A stretch of DNA of 64,000 bases from Sulfuricurvum sp. (GCA_020721585.1 DYMK01000002.1:62001-126000); one strand, 5' to 3'. Positions 52,219-61,144 are shown, numbered from the stretch's first letter. The notes: generated from the sequence alone by a model not told the origin. Made by a program: numbers and translations.

Positions 52219-53309
52219 GTCTCTTAACCCTCTCACCGCAAAGTTGTGTTCGAGCCTTGAGCGTCAATGCCCAATGCACCCACTGTGAAACACATTGCCC
52301 CACACGTGCCATTAGCATTACCGGGAAATTACCCGCGATTAATCATGCGTTATGTGTCGGATGTGCTGGGTGCGTGAGTGTGTGTCCCACCGAAGCACTC
52401 GCATTAGATGATTTTTCCCCCACCGATTTTTTCTTTGCGTTTTTATCCGAAGAAGAAAACCTCCTCTCGTGTCAAAAAAATCTCCCCTGTCTGGCAGCTC
52501 TAAGTCCTGAACAACTTCTCTCTTTTGCCCAAATGAAACAGGGAATTACCTTGGATACAGGGCATTGTTCTAGATGTACTCTTGGGGAAAGCGTCTTAAA
52601 AAAACTTTCCCAAACGTGTGAAGATGTCAATTATCTCCTAGAAGCCATTGATTCTCCTTTCCACGTCACGTGTACTGAAGTGGGCTATCACAAAGAGGAT
52701 TTACCTCCCCAACGGAGAGATTTTTTCAAAACATTCCATCTCAAAGAATTGGGAAAAATACAGGGAAATTTTGACAAAGAGATCCAAAAATCGACCGATG
52801 AATTTGTCCATCACACCTTAGATTCGTCCCATACTCAAGCACTCCGAACCAAAAAAATCACCGATCGACGCAAACTGTTTTACACCGCGCTCAAACGAAG
52901 TACACCCCCTGAAGTTTTTCATGTTATTGATGGTACGCGCCTGTCGTTTACCTCCCAAAAACTGATGGATACCTCTTTATGTACCGCGTGTGAAATGTGC
53001 TATCGTATCTGTCCTACAGGGGCATTGCTCTCCGATACTCGGAACAGTAAAATCACGTTTGACCCCTTCTTGTGTGTCAAATGCCATCTGTGTCACGATG
53101 TGTGTGAACCCAATGCCCTTACCCTCTCCCCCTCCTACAATTTACGGGAGTGGTACGCACCCAAAGTTCAGACCCTCATTGCCTACCGTGTTCGAGCGTG
53201 CGATGAGTGTGGAACGATCTTTAGCAGCAACCAAGGGGAAAAGCTCTGCCGCCGTTGCGCACTCGAAGAGGAAGAAGCACACCAACTATGGGGGATACCA
53301 CACGTATGA
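52215..53309 (+). CDS. polyferredoxin with several 4Fe-4S sites and a C-terminal zinc ribbon
   Basis: A 364-residue protein. The N-terminal part has CTHCETHCP and CVGCAGCVSVCP; the C-terminal part has CTACEMCYRICP and CVKCHLCHDVCEP, i.e. about four [4Fe-4S] groups, and a final CDECGTIFSSNQGEKLCRRC ribbon near 325. A middle region has extra Cys (CQKNLPC, CSRCTLGE). No signal peptide: cytosolic. It may feed electrons to cluster assembly or cofactor steps for the molybdoenzyme, as seen for NapF-like proteins; this is inferred from context. Overlaps the next gene by ATGA. Confidence 0.85.
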   Translation: MSLLTLSPQSCVRALSVNAQCTHCETHCPTRAISITGKLPAINHALCVGCAGCVSVCPTEALALDDFSPTDFFFAFLSEEENLLSCQKNLPCLAALSPEQLLSFAQMKQGITLDTGHCSRCTLGESVLKKLSQTCEDVNYLLEAIDSPFHVTCTEVGYHKEDLPPQRRDFFKTFHLKELGKIQGNFDKEIQKSTDEFVHHTLDSSHTQALRTKKITDRRKLFYTALKRSTPPEVFHVIDGTRLSFTSQKLMDTSLCTACEMCYRICPTGALLSDTRNSKITFDPFLCVKCHLCHDVCEPNALTLSPSYNLREWYAPKVQTLIAYRVRACDECGTIFSSNQGEKLCRRCALEEEEAHQLWGIPHV

Positions 53310-53743
53310 TGAACCAAGACAACCAAATCACTACCCAAACATTGCTGTATGGGTTTATCGCGGAAAATGCCCACAGTAACCGTTTTTCCGTGACCATCAA
53401 CCGTTTGTTTAAAGAAAACGGGATCAATGCCATGGTCATACCCATGAATATTCGCCCCGATGATGTTACCTTTACCCTCTCCCAAATGGGTAATTCCAAG
53501 CTTAATGGTGCGCTCATTGCCACAGAGTACCAAGAAGAGGCTCTCTCTTTGCTTCATCATGCGTCACTTTTGGCGCGTGAGAGTGGCTATTGTGATTTTA
53601 TCCGCATTGTTGAGGGGAATCTACACGGGGAGCTTCTCATGCCCATCGCGTTGGAACGCTTTGCGGATACCTTTAGTGAGGATATTGCCCTTAACGCAAT
53701 GACCCACTATTTTTATGACCTAATTACAGGAGAAACCAAATGA
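53306..53743 (+). CDS. stand-alone AroE N-domain-like protein in the molybdoenzyme operon
   Basis: A 145-residue protein. Residues ~10-85 follow the pattern of the shikimate-dehydrogenase substrate domain: LYGFIAENAHSNRFSVTIN (AroE: G..G.pi.HS.SP..hN), a helix, then NAMVIPMNIRPDDVTFTL and LNGALIATEYQEEALSLL. The catalytic Lys/Asp region (NVTIPHK type) is replaced by GALIATEYQ and no NAD domain follows, so AroE activity is unlikely. A ligand-binding or chaperone-like role in molybdoenzyme maturation is speculative. Start at the ATGA overlap; an ATG three bases later is possible. Confidence 0.6.
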   Translation: MMNQDNQITTQTLLYGFIAENAHSNRFSVTINRLFKENGINAMVIPMNIRPDDVTFTLSQMGNSKLNGALIATEYQEEALSLLHHASLLARESGYCDFIRIVEGNLHGELLMPIALERFADTFSEDIALNAMTHYFYDLITGETK

Positions 53744-54234
53744 TAAAAAATGATTTTAGTGATTTAAAAGCGGAATTTGACCAGTTTATACGCGATAAAT
53801 GCGACACTGATACGTGTGAAAGTGATCAAAAAGATGCGGAGGAGGCACAAGAGTATGTCCCCGGATTTGTCGATGAGTTAGGGGATAAATTACTTGCCCC
53901 TTATCACAGCGGTGTCTATTTTTCCCGCATGGACATCAAGCGGGTTGCCGAAGCAATCGATGAATCGATCCCCATCAAAGAGCGCAAAAAAATGATCAAA
54001 GCATTATTCCGTCATACTACCCAAAAAGGGTATTTGCAACGTGCTTTTGATGAGTTCAACCGCCATTTTGGGGGACGTATTTTGATCTATACCGAACTTT
54101 CCGAAGCATTTCCCGCCTCAAAACCCATTTTTGATGCCAATATTGCCAAAATCAAAAAGACCCAACGGATGCTGGATCAAATTATCCTCGATTTTGAAGA
54201 GATCGAACCCACCGATGAACCAATGATGATTTAA
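53740..54234 (+). CDS. acidic helical protein, unknown function, end of the molybdoenzyme operon
   Basis: The 164-residue product is rich in Asp/Glu and Lys, mostly helical, with two Cys in DKCDTDTCES near residue 20 and no signal peptide or membrane helix. Coupled by ATGA to the AroE-N-like gene. No family recognised. The position suggests an assembly or regulatory factor. It ends in a four-base overlap with the convergent PAS-GGDEF gene. Confidence 0.65.
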   Translation: MIKNDFSDLKAEFDQFIRDKCDTDTCESDQKDAEEAQEYVPGFVDELGDKLLAPYHSGVYFSRMDIKRVAEAIDESIPIKERKKMIKALFRHTTQKGYLQRAFDEFNRHFGGRILIYTELSEAFPASKPIFDANIAKIKKTQRMLDQIILDFEEIEPTDEPMMI

Positions 54235-55550
54235 TCCGCTTCCGGGAGAAAACACCCATTGTTATGGACGCAAATGCAGTTTCTTCCTGTCTCTTTCGCA
54301 CGGTACAAAGCCTCATCAGCAAGCGAATAGAGATTATCCTCACACACGGTAGTATCACTAATAATGATCCCCAGTGAGGCGGTCACAAAAGGGGAAATTT
54401 TACTCTTGGTGTGCAAAATCTCTAATTTTTCTATCGCTTTGCGAAGGACTTTGGCTTGATTAAGGCTCTCTTGAGGAGAGTTTACCGTACAAATAATCCC
54501 AAATTCCTCTCCCCCCAATCGAAAACAAAAATCGCTCGCACGATTAAAATAGTGTTTAAGGGTATGCGCCACTTTGACCAAGGTTTCATCCCCTTTGAGA
54601 TGACCGTACGCATCGTTGTATTGTTTAAAAAAATCGATGTCCAACATGATGAAAGCGATACATTTTTTATCCCGTTTCGCTCGATTGATCTCTTGGGGCA
54701 ATATCTGATTAAAATAGCGTCGATTGTACAATGAGGTCAATCCATCGGTAATGGCTAAATGTTCCAACTCATTTTTATACCGTTCTAACTCGGTAATATC
54801 GGTAAAAGTGACCAACGATCGGATGGAGTCAAACGCAGCCGCACGCACCAAAAAAATATGGGCTTCTTGGGTCTGAGGATGGATAATTTTAACTTTAGCA
54901 TCGTTATGACGGGCATGATTTACTTCGGTGATCCATTTGGATTTATTGTAAATAAACCCCTCTTCTTCCCTAAAAAAGTCACATACACACTGATGCTCTC
55001 GATTAAAAGCGATAAAATCGGGGTATCCAAAAAAATCCAATAATTTTTTATTACCCATCACCAATTTTTTGCCATCGGTCAAAATCACAAATCCATCTTG
55101 GGCATCCAGCAATTTTTGGATATAACTTTCATCTTCCACCACCCCAAAATTATACCGCTCTCCCTCATAATCAACGTAATAGGCATGGATAAGTACAGGA
55201 TACAAACGCCCCTGAGCATCTTTATGGATACTGTGAAAGATGATATTACGATCCCGTTCGTACGTTTCCCAAAGCTTTTTAGCCTCCTCTTCCGTCTCGC
55301 AACTTACATTAATATCGGCAATGGTCATGGTCAGAAATTGTTCTTTGGTATACCCGTATTTGGCAATAACCGGCTCATTCACATAAACAAAACGGTGTTC
55401 ACTGTTGGCAACAAAAATAAGATTGTTCAAATGGTTAAGCATATAATCAACAAAGAACATCTCTCGACGCACCTCATCGTCTCGTCCACCCGTTAAAAAA
55501 TTTTCTACGGAGACATACGATGAATTTTCTTGAATGTACCCTTTTTCCAT
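54231..55550 (-). CDS. PAS-PAS-GGDEF diguanylate cyclase
   Basis: A 439-residue cytosolic protein. Two PAS-like domains (~30-150 with FVANSEHRFVYVNEP; ~150-270 with DGFVILTDGKKLVMGN) precede a GGDEF domain: DGLTSLYNRRYFNQ, LDIDFFKQYNDAYGH and active signature LGGEEFGI, so it should make cyclic-di-GMP. No transmembrane helix. The ATG at 55548-55550 with AAGGG is preferred over a TTG one codon before. Convergent with the molybdoenzyme operon. Confidence 0.92.
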   Translation of the reverse strand: MEKGYIQENSSYVSVENFLTGGRDDEVRREMFFVDYMLNHLNNLIFVANSEHRFVYVNEPVIAKYGYTKEQFLTMTIADINVSCETEEEAKKLWETYERDRNIIFHSIHKDAQGRLYPVLIHAYYVDYEGERYNFGVVEDESYIQKLLDAQDGFVILTDGKKLVMGNKKLLDFFGYPDFIAFNREHQCVCDFFREEEGFIYNKSKWITEVNHARHNDAKVKIIHPQTQEAHIFLVRAAAFDSIRSLVTFTDITELERYKNELEHLAITDGLTSLYNRRYFNQILPQEINRAKRDKKCIAFIMLDIDFFKQYNDAYGHLKGDETLVKVAHTLKHYFNRASDFCFRLGGEEFGIICTVNSPQESLNQAKVLRKAIEKLEILHTKSKISPFVTASLGIIISDTTVCEDNLYSLADEALYRAKETGRNCICVHNNGCFLPEAD

Positions 55551-55625
55551 CAAAACCCTTTGAATCTGTCAATCTTCATTCATTAAGATTCAAGTATACC
55601 CAAAAAAGGGGAAGAAAAAAAGGGG

Positions 55626-56267
55626 TTATTCTATAATATAACTAATAGGAAGGGTAATTTCCCACGCATCTTTTCCTAGCTCTTTGGGGATAGGGCGTAC
55701 TTTGGCAAGTGCCGTTAAAATCTCTTTGGCAGCCGTGTCCAAAAGGGTGAAATTAGAACTTTGTCTCACTTTTACATTGGTAATGGTGCCATCTGCCATC
55801 ACCGTAAAGGTGACTTCCACTGTCCCTGTTTGTCCCAATCGTTTGGCATTTTTGGGATAATTTTTATGGTCCTCCACATTTTGACGCAGATACCCCAAAT
55901 ACTGATTTTTGATCGAAGCGGTATCCACTTGAGGCAGTTTGGGTGGCGCTGGGGGGGGAGTCGCCTCGACGGGTTTGGTCACCGTAGCTACCGATGGCAC
56001 CGTTGGCTGCGCTTTTACCACAACATTGGGCAGTGTGTGCGAAGTGGTCACGGGTGAGAGGGGAATCGTTTGTGGCATGACCGCTGGGGGGGGCGGTTTG
56101 GATTGCGTCACCTTTTGCGTTAGAGTAGGAGGTGAGGGTAATGCCACCATCGTCACGACAATGGGCTTAGGTTTGGGGGATTGTTTTGTGTGGTTCATCC
56201 AAAACCCAAGTGCCATAATGACCATAAGATGCAGCACCGCAGAGAGGGCAAGGCTTTTTTTCAACAT
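55626..56267 (-). CDS. tonB: TonB energy-transducing protein
   Basis: A 213-residue protein with an N-terminal inner-membrane helix (SLALSAVLHLMVIMALGFWM), a Pro-rich spacer (~30-110) and a C-terminal TonB fold (YPKNAKRLGQTGTVEVTF, VRPIPKEL). It couples the proton force to outer-membrane receptors. Last gene of the receptor-exbB-exbD-tonB operon, three bases after exbD. Confidence 0.92.
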   Translation of the reverse strand: MLKKSLALSAVLHLMVIMALGFWMNHTKQSPKPKPIVVTMVALPSPPTLTQKVTQSKPPPPAVMPQTIPLSPVTTSHTLPNVVVKAQPTVPSVATVTKPVEATPPPAPPKLPQVDTASIKNQYLGYLRQNVEDHKNYPKNAKRLGQTGTVEVTFTVMADGTITNVKVRQSSNFTLLDTAAKEILTALAKVRPIPKELGKDAWEITLPISYIIE

Positions 56268-56270
56268 TTT

Positions 56271-56648
56271 TTAGTTCCGCTTGGTGGCAAGGGAGAGGTG
56301 AGTATACCCCGCTTGAGTGAGCGTATCAATCGTCGTGACAAAATAATCATACTCCATTTTGGCATCCCCATTAATCACAATAGTCGTCTCTTTGGGCGTT
56401 TGAGCCAACAGGGACACCAAAGAGGTCGTGTCGGCAATTTTTCCATCGAGATAGAGCTTTTTATCCTCAGTCAAGGTAATCTCACGGGGTTTATCGACTT
56501 TGCTAGGGTGTGCAGAGGCTTGAGGGAGATCGACTTTGATCGACCCTTTGGCAATAAACGTCGCAGTGGTCAACACAATCGCCAACAACACCAACATAAT
56601 GTCGATGAAGGGGATAACGTTGATCGATTCGATTTTTTTAATCGCCAT
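56271..56648 (-). CDS. exbD: biopolymer transport protein ExbD
   Basis: The 125-residue product has one N-terminal helix with the functional Asp (NVIPFIDIMLVLLAIVLTTA) and a periplasmic domain (KLYLDGK, TTIVINGDAKMEYDYFV). With ExbB it forms the proton-driven motor for TonB. The start overlaps exbB by 11 bases. Confidence 0.94.
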   Translation of the reverse strand: MAIKKIESINVIPFIDIMLVLLAIVLTTATFIAKGSIKVDLPQASAHPSKVDKPREITLTEDKKLYLDGKIADTTSLVSLLAQTPKETTIVINGDAKMEYDYFVTTIDTLTQAGYTHLSLATKRN

Positions 56649-57063
56649 GACGTATCTCCCAACGCATCATCAACACCTCCATTTTACGCACCAAATAGTT
56701 ATGAAACACGATGGAAGGGATTGCCACCAACAACCCAAACGCGGTTGCTTTAAGGGCTAAGGCTAATCCCATCATAATAGCATTGCTATCGGCCATCCCA
56801 TTGGATCCAATGGTGTAAAAAGTGAGAATAATCCCAAAAACCGTCCCCAATAACCCAACATAAGGGGCATTGGAAGCGATGGTTGAGATAATGGTGAGGT
56901 TATTTCCCAACTCAATTTCAAGCTCTTTTTGATGCGTATACACTTCTACGTCTATGCTTTTGTACACCAATATTCGCTCAATCCCTACCCCAATGGATAC
57001 AATGCTCATCAAACCCAAAATGGCGAAGATCGCAATGTCCAAAAAATCTTTGTACTGTTCCAT
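56638..57063 (-). CDS. exbB: biopolymer transport protein ExbB
   Basis: A 141-residue membrane protein with three helices; NLTIISTIASNAPYVGLLGTVFGI is the typical ExbB helix pair, and FGLLVAIPSIVFHNYLVRKM the last helix. Compact size is usual for ExbB in Campylobacterota. Ten bases after the receptor gene. Confidence 0.93.
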   Translation of the reverse strand: MEQYKDFLDIAIFAILGLMSIVSIGVGIERILVYKSIDVEVYTHQKELEIELGNNLTIISTIASNAPYVGLLGTVFGIILTFYTIGSNGMADSNAIMMGLALALKATAFGLLVAIPSIVFHNYLVRKMEVLMMRWEIRHGD

Positions 57064-57073
57064 GGTTTTTCCT

Positions 57074-59158
57074 TTAAAATGTTGCTTTGATACCGACGTA
57101 ACTCATCCGACCCCGTAACGGTCCCCAAATATTCCCGACATTATAGCCACCCGTTGCGTCATAATACAAAGGGGACTCGTATTTCGTCTGCGTATAATCA
57201 AATAAATTTTTCACCCCCGCATAAATGCTAAACGTTTTGGAAAGTTCTTTGGAAATTTTCATATCGACCGTGGTAAAACTGGGGGCATGGGTCGATTTGG
57301 GAGAGGTCATCGCCAGATCATTAAAGCGATTGCTATACCCATAAGGACTCAAATCACGCCCCCCCGTCCATGTTGCCTCTCCCATAATATCCCATCCCTC
57401 ATGTTCCCAATCCAATGCCACGCGAGCGCGTTGTTCGATGGCAGCGATATACAGCAACTCTTTGTACTGCTTATCGTAAAAATAGCGTTCATATCCCCCT
57501 GAAATACTCAACGAAGGGGTAAGAGCATACCCAAGGACAATATCCCCATTACGCACCGCAACGGCTTGATTCGAGTTTTGTAAAATCGGTTTTCCCATCG
57601 CGTCATACGAAACATACGCTAAATTTTTGACCTGCGTATAGGCGACACTGCTGCTTACACTCAGTCCCCCTTTAACGTACGAAAGGGCATACGTCGCGTT
57701 GTTGGAGCGTTCGATTTTGGTCACATCCACCCCAAAGCCTTGACTTCCGATCAATCCATGCTCTGATTCAAAAAAGCTCAACGGAGCGCGATACCCCTCC
57801 CCTGCGGAAAATCGAGAGGTGAGATAGTCGGTGTGGTTATACCGTAAGTGGAGTCGTGGTACCACGATGGTCGTATCAATTTCATCCCCTTTGGCAAACT
57901 GTCCCGTAAAATTGGTGGTGATCTTAGCTCCACGGAGGGCAAGATTAAGTTCAGTTTTATCATTGATCGTCCATGTATCTTGGAGATACAACCCTAATGC
58001 TTGGGTCGTAAAATCATCATGACCATTAGAATCAGCGGTGGCGACAAATTTAGTGGATTGCGCCTTCATCGTCTCTTTTTTAAGATCCGTTCCGTAGGTG
58101 AGAAAATGGTTCTCCCCCAAAGGGTGTTTATAATTGAGATCGACAAAAAGGGTATTGTCTTTGTTGCGGTAATCCGTTCCCTCATACATCGACTCTTGCC
58201 CTGCGGTGGCATAGGCAACCGTCCCTTTAAACGTCCCATTCTCCCCCACGTGCGTCCATTTTCCCGTTGCTTCATCCCGTGTCGTGGTGACATTCTCCAT
58301 CGTTCCCATGGGATCGCCCGCATAAGCATTATTCACATTTCCCCCCACAAAAGTGGGAGTGACACCCCCCGTGGCGTAAAATTGGGCAAACGTATCCCCT
58401 TTACTCACCATGGGACCACCATAAACATTGGAAGTGGAGTGACTTACTTTTAACTCCAGTAAATCACGCGTAGTGAGTTGATGAAAAAGATTCACCGAAC
58501 CCAATTGATTTTCCAATTTTGGAGCTTCATTCACCCCATTGTGATCGCGATCGTATTGGTTGTAATTGCTGTACATTCCCGAGAAGAGAATCCCTGTTTT
58601 TTTGTCTGAGGTGATCCCCTCCCCCACAAACGATCCCAAGGTATAGCCTTGTTCTCCGAATGCAAAATTAAACTCTCCCCCATTTTTTTTCGCCCGACGG
58701 GAAACGATATTAAGTGTCCCCCCAATCGCTTCAGGTGCGGTCAAACTTGCCCCACTGCCACGCGAAATTTCGATGCTCTCCACATCGCCTGTTCCTAGTG
58801 CATCCATCCCATAATAGCTTGAGACCGTCGAATGAAAGGGGACCCCATCGGATAACACCGTCGTATGCTCCCCTTTCATCCCATTAAGCATTACCCGTTT
58901 AATTCCACACATCGAGCAATTGGTAGTCACATCGACCCCTGGGGATTTTTCGATCGCTTCGACCAATGACACTGCTTGTTTTTTCTCTATCTCTTTACGA
59001 GAGACCACTTCGGTTTTTTCAATACTGTCTTTGACGTGAGCTTGTTGATTCATATTATTTTGAGAGGTTTTAACACTCACCGCTTCTAAATAATCTTGAG
59101 CATGGAGAGAAATTCCCGAAATACATAAAGCACTGATAATAGAATACGTTACACGCAT
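57074..59158 (-). CDS. TonB-dependent outer-membrane receptor
   Basis: A 694-residue protein with a signal peptide (MRVTYSIISALCISGISLHA), a TonB-box-like EAVSV near residue 25, a plug (~55-165; KQAVSLVEAIEKSPGVDV, VLSDGVPFHS, ISRGSGASLTAPEAIGGTLN) and a 22-strand barrel ending in GIKATF. The plug carries CSMCGIKRV, a CxxC pair that is typical of a receptor subgroup whose ligand is not settled. Iron supply is suggested by the Fur-box match and the exbBD-tonB operon. The ATG at 59156-59158 with AAGGAA is preferred. Confidence 0.9.
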   Translation of the reverse strand: MRVTYSIISALCISGISLHAQDYLEAVSVKTSQNNMNQQAHVKDSIEKTEVVSRKEIEKKQAVSLVEAIEKSPGVDVTTNCSMCGIKRVMLNGMKGEHTTVLSDGVPFHSTVSSYYGMDALGTGDVESIEISRGSGASLTAPEAIGGTLNIVSRRAKKNGGEFNFAFGEQGYTLGSFVGEGITSDKKTGILFSGMYSNYNQYDRDHNGVNEAPKLENQLGSVNLFHQLTTRDLLELKVSHSTSNVYGGPMVSKGDTFAQFYATGGVTPTFVGGNVNNAYAGDPMGTMENVTTTRDEATGKWTHVGENGTFKGTVAYATAGQESMYEGTDYRNKDNTLFVDLNYKHPLGENHFLTYGTDLKKETMKAQSTKFVATADSNGHDDFTTQALGLYLQDTWTINDKTELNLALRGAKITTNFTGQFAKGDEIDTTIVVPRLHLRYNHTDYLTSRFSAGEGYRAPLSFFESEHGLIGSQGFGVDVTKIERSNNATYALSYVKGGLSVSSSVAYTQVKNLAYVSYDAMGKPILQNSNQAVAVRNGDIVLGYALTPSLSISGGYERYFYDKQYKELLYIAAIEQRARVALDWEHEGWDIMGEATWTGGRDLSPYGYSNRFNDLAMTSPKSTHAPSFTTVDMKISKELSKTFSIYAGVKNLFDYTQTKYESPLYYDATGGYNVGNIWGPLRGRMSYVGIKATF

Positions 59159-59173
59159 GGATTTTTCCTTTTT

Positions 59174-59192
59174 GATAATAAAAATCATATTC
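59174..59192. promoter_or_regulatory. Fur-box-like operator before the TonB operon
   Basis: GATAATAAAAATCATATTC matches the classical GATAATGATAATCATTATC at 15 of 19 positions. It lies 16 bases upstream of the receptor start codon, so binding would block transcription or initiation. It suggests iron repression of the receptor-exbB-exbD-tonB operon. Campylobacterota Fur sites are often looser than this consensus, so the match is notable. Confidence 0.55.
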
Positions 59193-59264
59193 GTAATACT
59201 ACCGTTATTTTATTTTTATGTCAATAGTGATAGTCGTTATTAATTTATACCCTTTCTAACGTGC

Positions 59265-59270
59265 TATAAT
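59265..59270 (+). promoter_or_regulatory. -10 box of the DUF2809 gene
   Basis: ACGTGCTATAATTAAC contains TATAAT 33 bases before the ATG at 59304. Confidence 0.5.
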
Positions 59271-59303
59271 TAACCTTCAAATTATTTAAAAAAAGTGACT
59301 ACG

Positions 59304-59669
59304 ATGCATCCACGTTTCTTTTATCTTATCGCGACCATTACCCTTTTCCTCATCGAAGTGCTGATTGCCACGACCTTAAAACACTACACTTTTATCCGTG
59401 CCACTGTCGGGGATTTATTGGTGGTTATATTGATCTATTGTTTTATGAAAATTTGGTATCCATTTGAAGCAAAAAAATTAGCCATTGGGGTATTTATCTT
59501 CGCGGTGATGATCGAAATTTCCCAATATTTTCACCTTGCCAACCTCCTTCATCTCCATGGTATCGGACGGATTATTTTGGGAACAAATTTTAGTTTTCAA
59601 GACATCGCTATGTATGCGTTTGGGTGTTGGATAGCATATTGGGGGGATAAAAGACTTCAAAGATACTAA
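59304..59669 (+). CDS. DUF2809 membrane protein
   Basis: A 121-residue protein with four helices. The family pattern is visible: RATVGDLLVVILIYCF, AVMIEISQYF, LGTNFSFQDIAMYAFGCW. The GD and FxxxD charged residues inside the membrane region are conserved in DUF2809, whose role is unknown. The ATG at 59304 is chosen over GTG at 59295. Confidence 0.82.
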   Translation: MHPRFFYLIATITLFLIEVLIATTLKHYTFIRATVGDLLVVILIYCFMKIWYPFEAKKLAIGVFIFAVMIEISQYFHLANLLHLHGIGRIILGTNFSFQDIAMYAFGCWIAYWGDKRLQRY

Positions 59670-59680
59670 GAAGATAATGC

Positions 59681-59686
59681 TATAAT
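59681..59686 (+). promoter_or_regulatory. -10 box of dbpA
   Basis: GATAATGCTATAATCCC has TATAAT 28 bases before the dbpA ATG, 12 bases after the DUF2809 stop. Confidence 0.5.
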
Positions 59687-59714
59687 CCCACATCTCCTTA
59701 TTAAAGTATTTTTA

Positions 59715-61067
59715 ATGTCCTCTTTTGATTCTTTACCCCTTCGCACGCCTCTAAAAATGGCGCTCAAACGGCTCCATTTTGATACGATGACCCCTATTCA
59801 AGGGGAATCACTCACCCCGATTCTACAAGGATCGGACATCATCGCCCAAGCTTCCACCGGAAGTGGAAAAACGTTGGCATTTACCTTAGGGATCTTGCAA
59901 ACCATTAATCCTAAATATTTTGCCATCCAATCCTTGATCCTCTGCCCTACCCGTGAGTTAGCAGAACAAGTTGCCAAAGTGATCCGTTCGTGCGCTTCCG
60001 AAATTGGGAACATTAAAGTACTGACCCTCTGTGGAGGTCTCCCCATGAAAGCGCAACGCCACTCCCTCACCCATGGAGCCCATGTTATCGTCGGTACGCC
60101 AGGTCGAGTGCTGAAGCTTGCCCAATTGGATGCCATTGATCTCAAAAGCTGTAAATTGGCGGTGTTGGATGAGGCAGATCAGATGGTCGATATGGGATTT
60201 ATCGAGGACATTGAAGCTATTTTTGGCTATCTCCCCTCCCCTAAGCAGACGTTGTTGTTTTCTGCTACCTATCCTGAATCGATCAAAGAACTCACCGCAA
60301 AACTCACCCATAAACCCATTGTGATTAAAACCCATACCACGGAGATCAAACCCGATATTGACGAATTGGCGTATGTGGTCAGCGATAAGACCCTTGCCCT
60401 TAATACTCTCATCACCCATCATGCCATTACCAATGCGATTATCTTTTGTAACACCAAAGTCGTGGCATCGGAACTCACCCAAACGCTCCAGTACGCAGGG
60501 TTACACGCCCTTGCCTTGCATGGAGATATGGAGCAATTTGACCGTAATGAGGCGATTATCCAGTTTCGTAATGGCAGCGCACCTTTTCTCGTCGCAACCG
60601 ATGTTGCAGGGCGGGGGATCGATATTGAGGGGTTGGATGTGATCATCAATTACGATGTTCCCCAACAGTTGGATCGTTACATCCACCGGATTGGGCGGAC
60701 GGGGCGCGCAGGAAAAAATGGGATGGCAATTACACTGGTCTCTCCCCATCAAGGGGATTCATTTTTGGGATTAGAGCGTCACATCGAGCTTCAAGAATTG
60801 CCTCGTAACCTCAATGATTTTGACTTTTCAACGGCGATGCAGACCCTTTGTATCGATGCAGGGAAAAAAGAGAAATTACGCGCAGGGGATATTGTGGGAG
60901 CATTGATTCATGAGGGGGGATTGACCCACGAACAGATTGGAAAAATCGATCAGCTCGACCATCTCAGTTACGTCGCTGTTGTCCGTACCCTTGCCCCCTC
61001 CATCCATAAAAAGATCCAAAACCGCCCCATCAAAGGGAAAAAGTTTCGGATATGGTTGTTGGATTAG
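59715..61067 (+). CDS. dbpA: DEAD-box RNA helicase DbpA-like
   Basis: A 450-residue helicase with all DEAD-box motifs: Q-motif TPIQGES, Walker A ASTGSGKT, PTRELAEQV, GTPGRVL, VLDEADQM, SAT, IFCNTK, ATDVAGRGIDI and HRIGRTGRAG. The C-terminal ~75 residues (LRAGDIVGALIHEGGLT, LSYVAVV) look like the DbpA RNA-binding domain that targets 23S rRNA hairpin 92, so a role in large-subunit assembly is likely. Its last codons lie in the 127-base duplicated segment. No clear ribosome site before the ATG. Confidence 0.9.
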   Translation: MSSFDSLPLRTPLKMALKRLHFDTMTPIQGESLTPILQGSDIIAQASTGSGKTLAFTLGILQTINPKYFAIQSLILCPTRELAEQVAKVIRSCASEIGNIKVLTLCGGLPMKAQRHSLTHGAHVIVGTPGRVLKLAQLDAIDLKSCKLAVLDEADQMVDMGFIEDIEAIFGYLPSPKQTLLFSATYPESIKELTAKLTHKPIVIKTHTTEIKPDIDELAYVVSDKTLALNTLITHHAITNAIIFCNTKVVASELTQTLQYAGLHALALHGDMEQFDRNEAIIQFRNGSAPFLVATDVAGRGIDIEGLDVIINYDVPQQLDRYIHRIGRTGRAGKNGMAITLVSPHQGDSFLGLERHIELQELPRNLNDFDFSTAMQTLCIDAGKKEKLRAGDIVGALIHEGGLTHEQIGKIDQLDHLSYVAVVRTLAPSIHKKIQNRPIKGKKFRIWLLD

Positions 61068-61144
61068 ACCCCGAAACACGTTCTGGGTGAGGATCGCTGT
61101 CATGCTGAACGTGATTCAGCATCTCTCTCTTTTTAGACCCTGAA
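61018..61144. repeat. 127-base direct repeat, copy 1 (includes dbpA 3' end)
   Basis: Covers the last 16 codons of dbpA plus 77 following bases. It matches 61947-62073 in 126 of 127 positions (G at 61096 versus A at 62025). It contains palindrome ATGCTGAA-N5-TTCAGCAT at 61102-61122. Confidence 0.95.
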
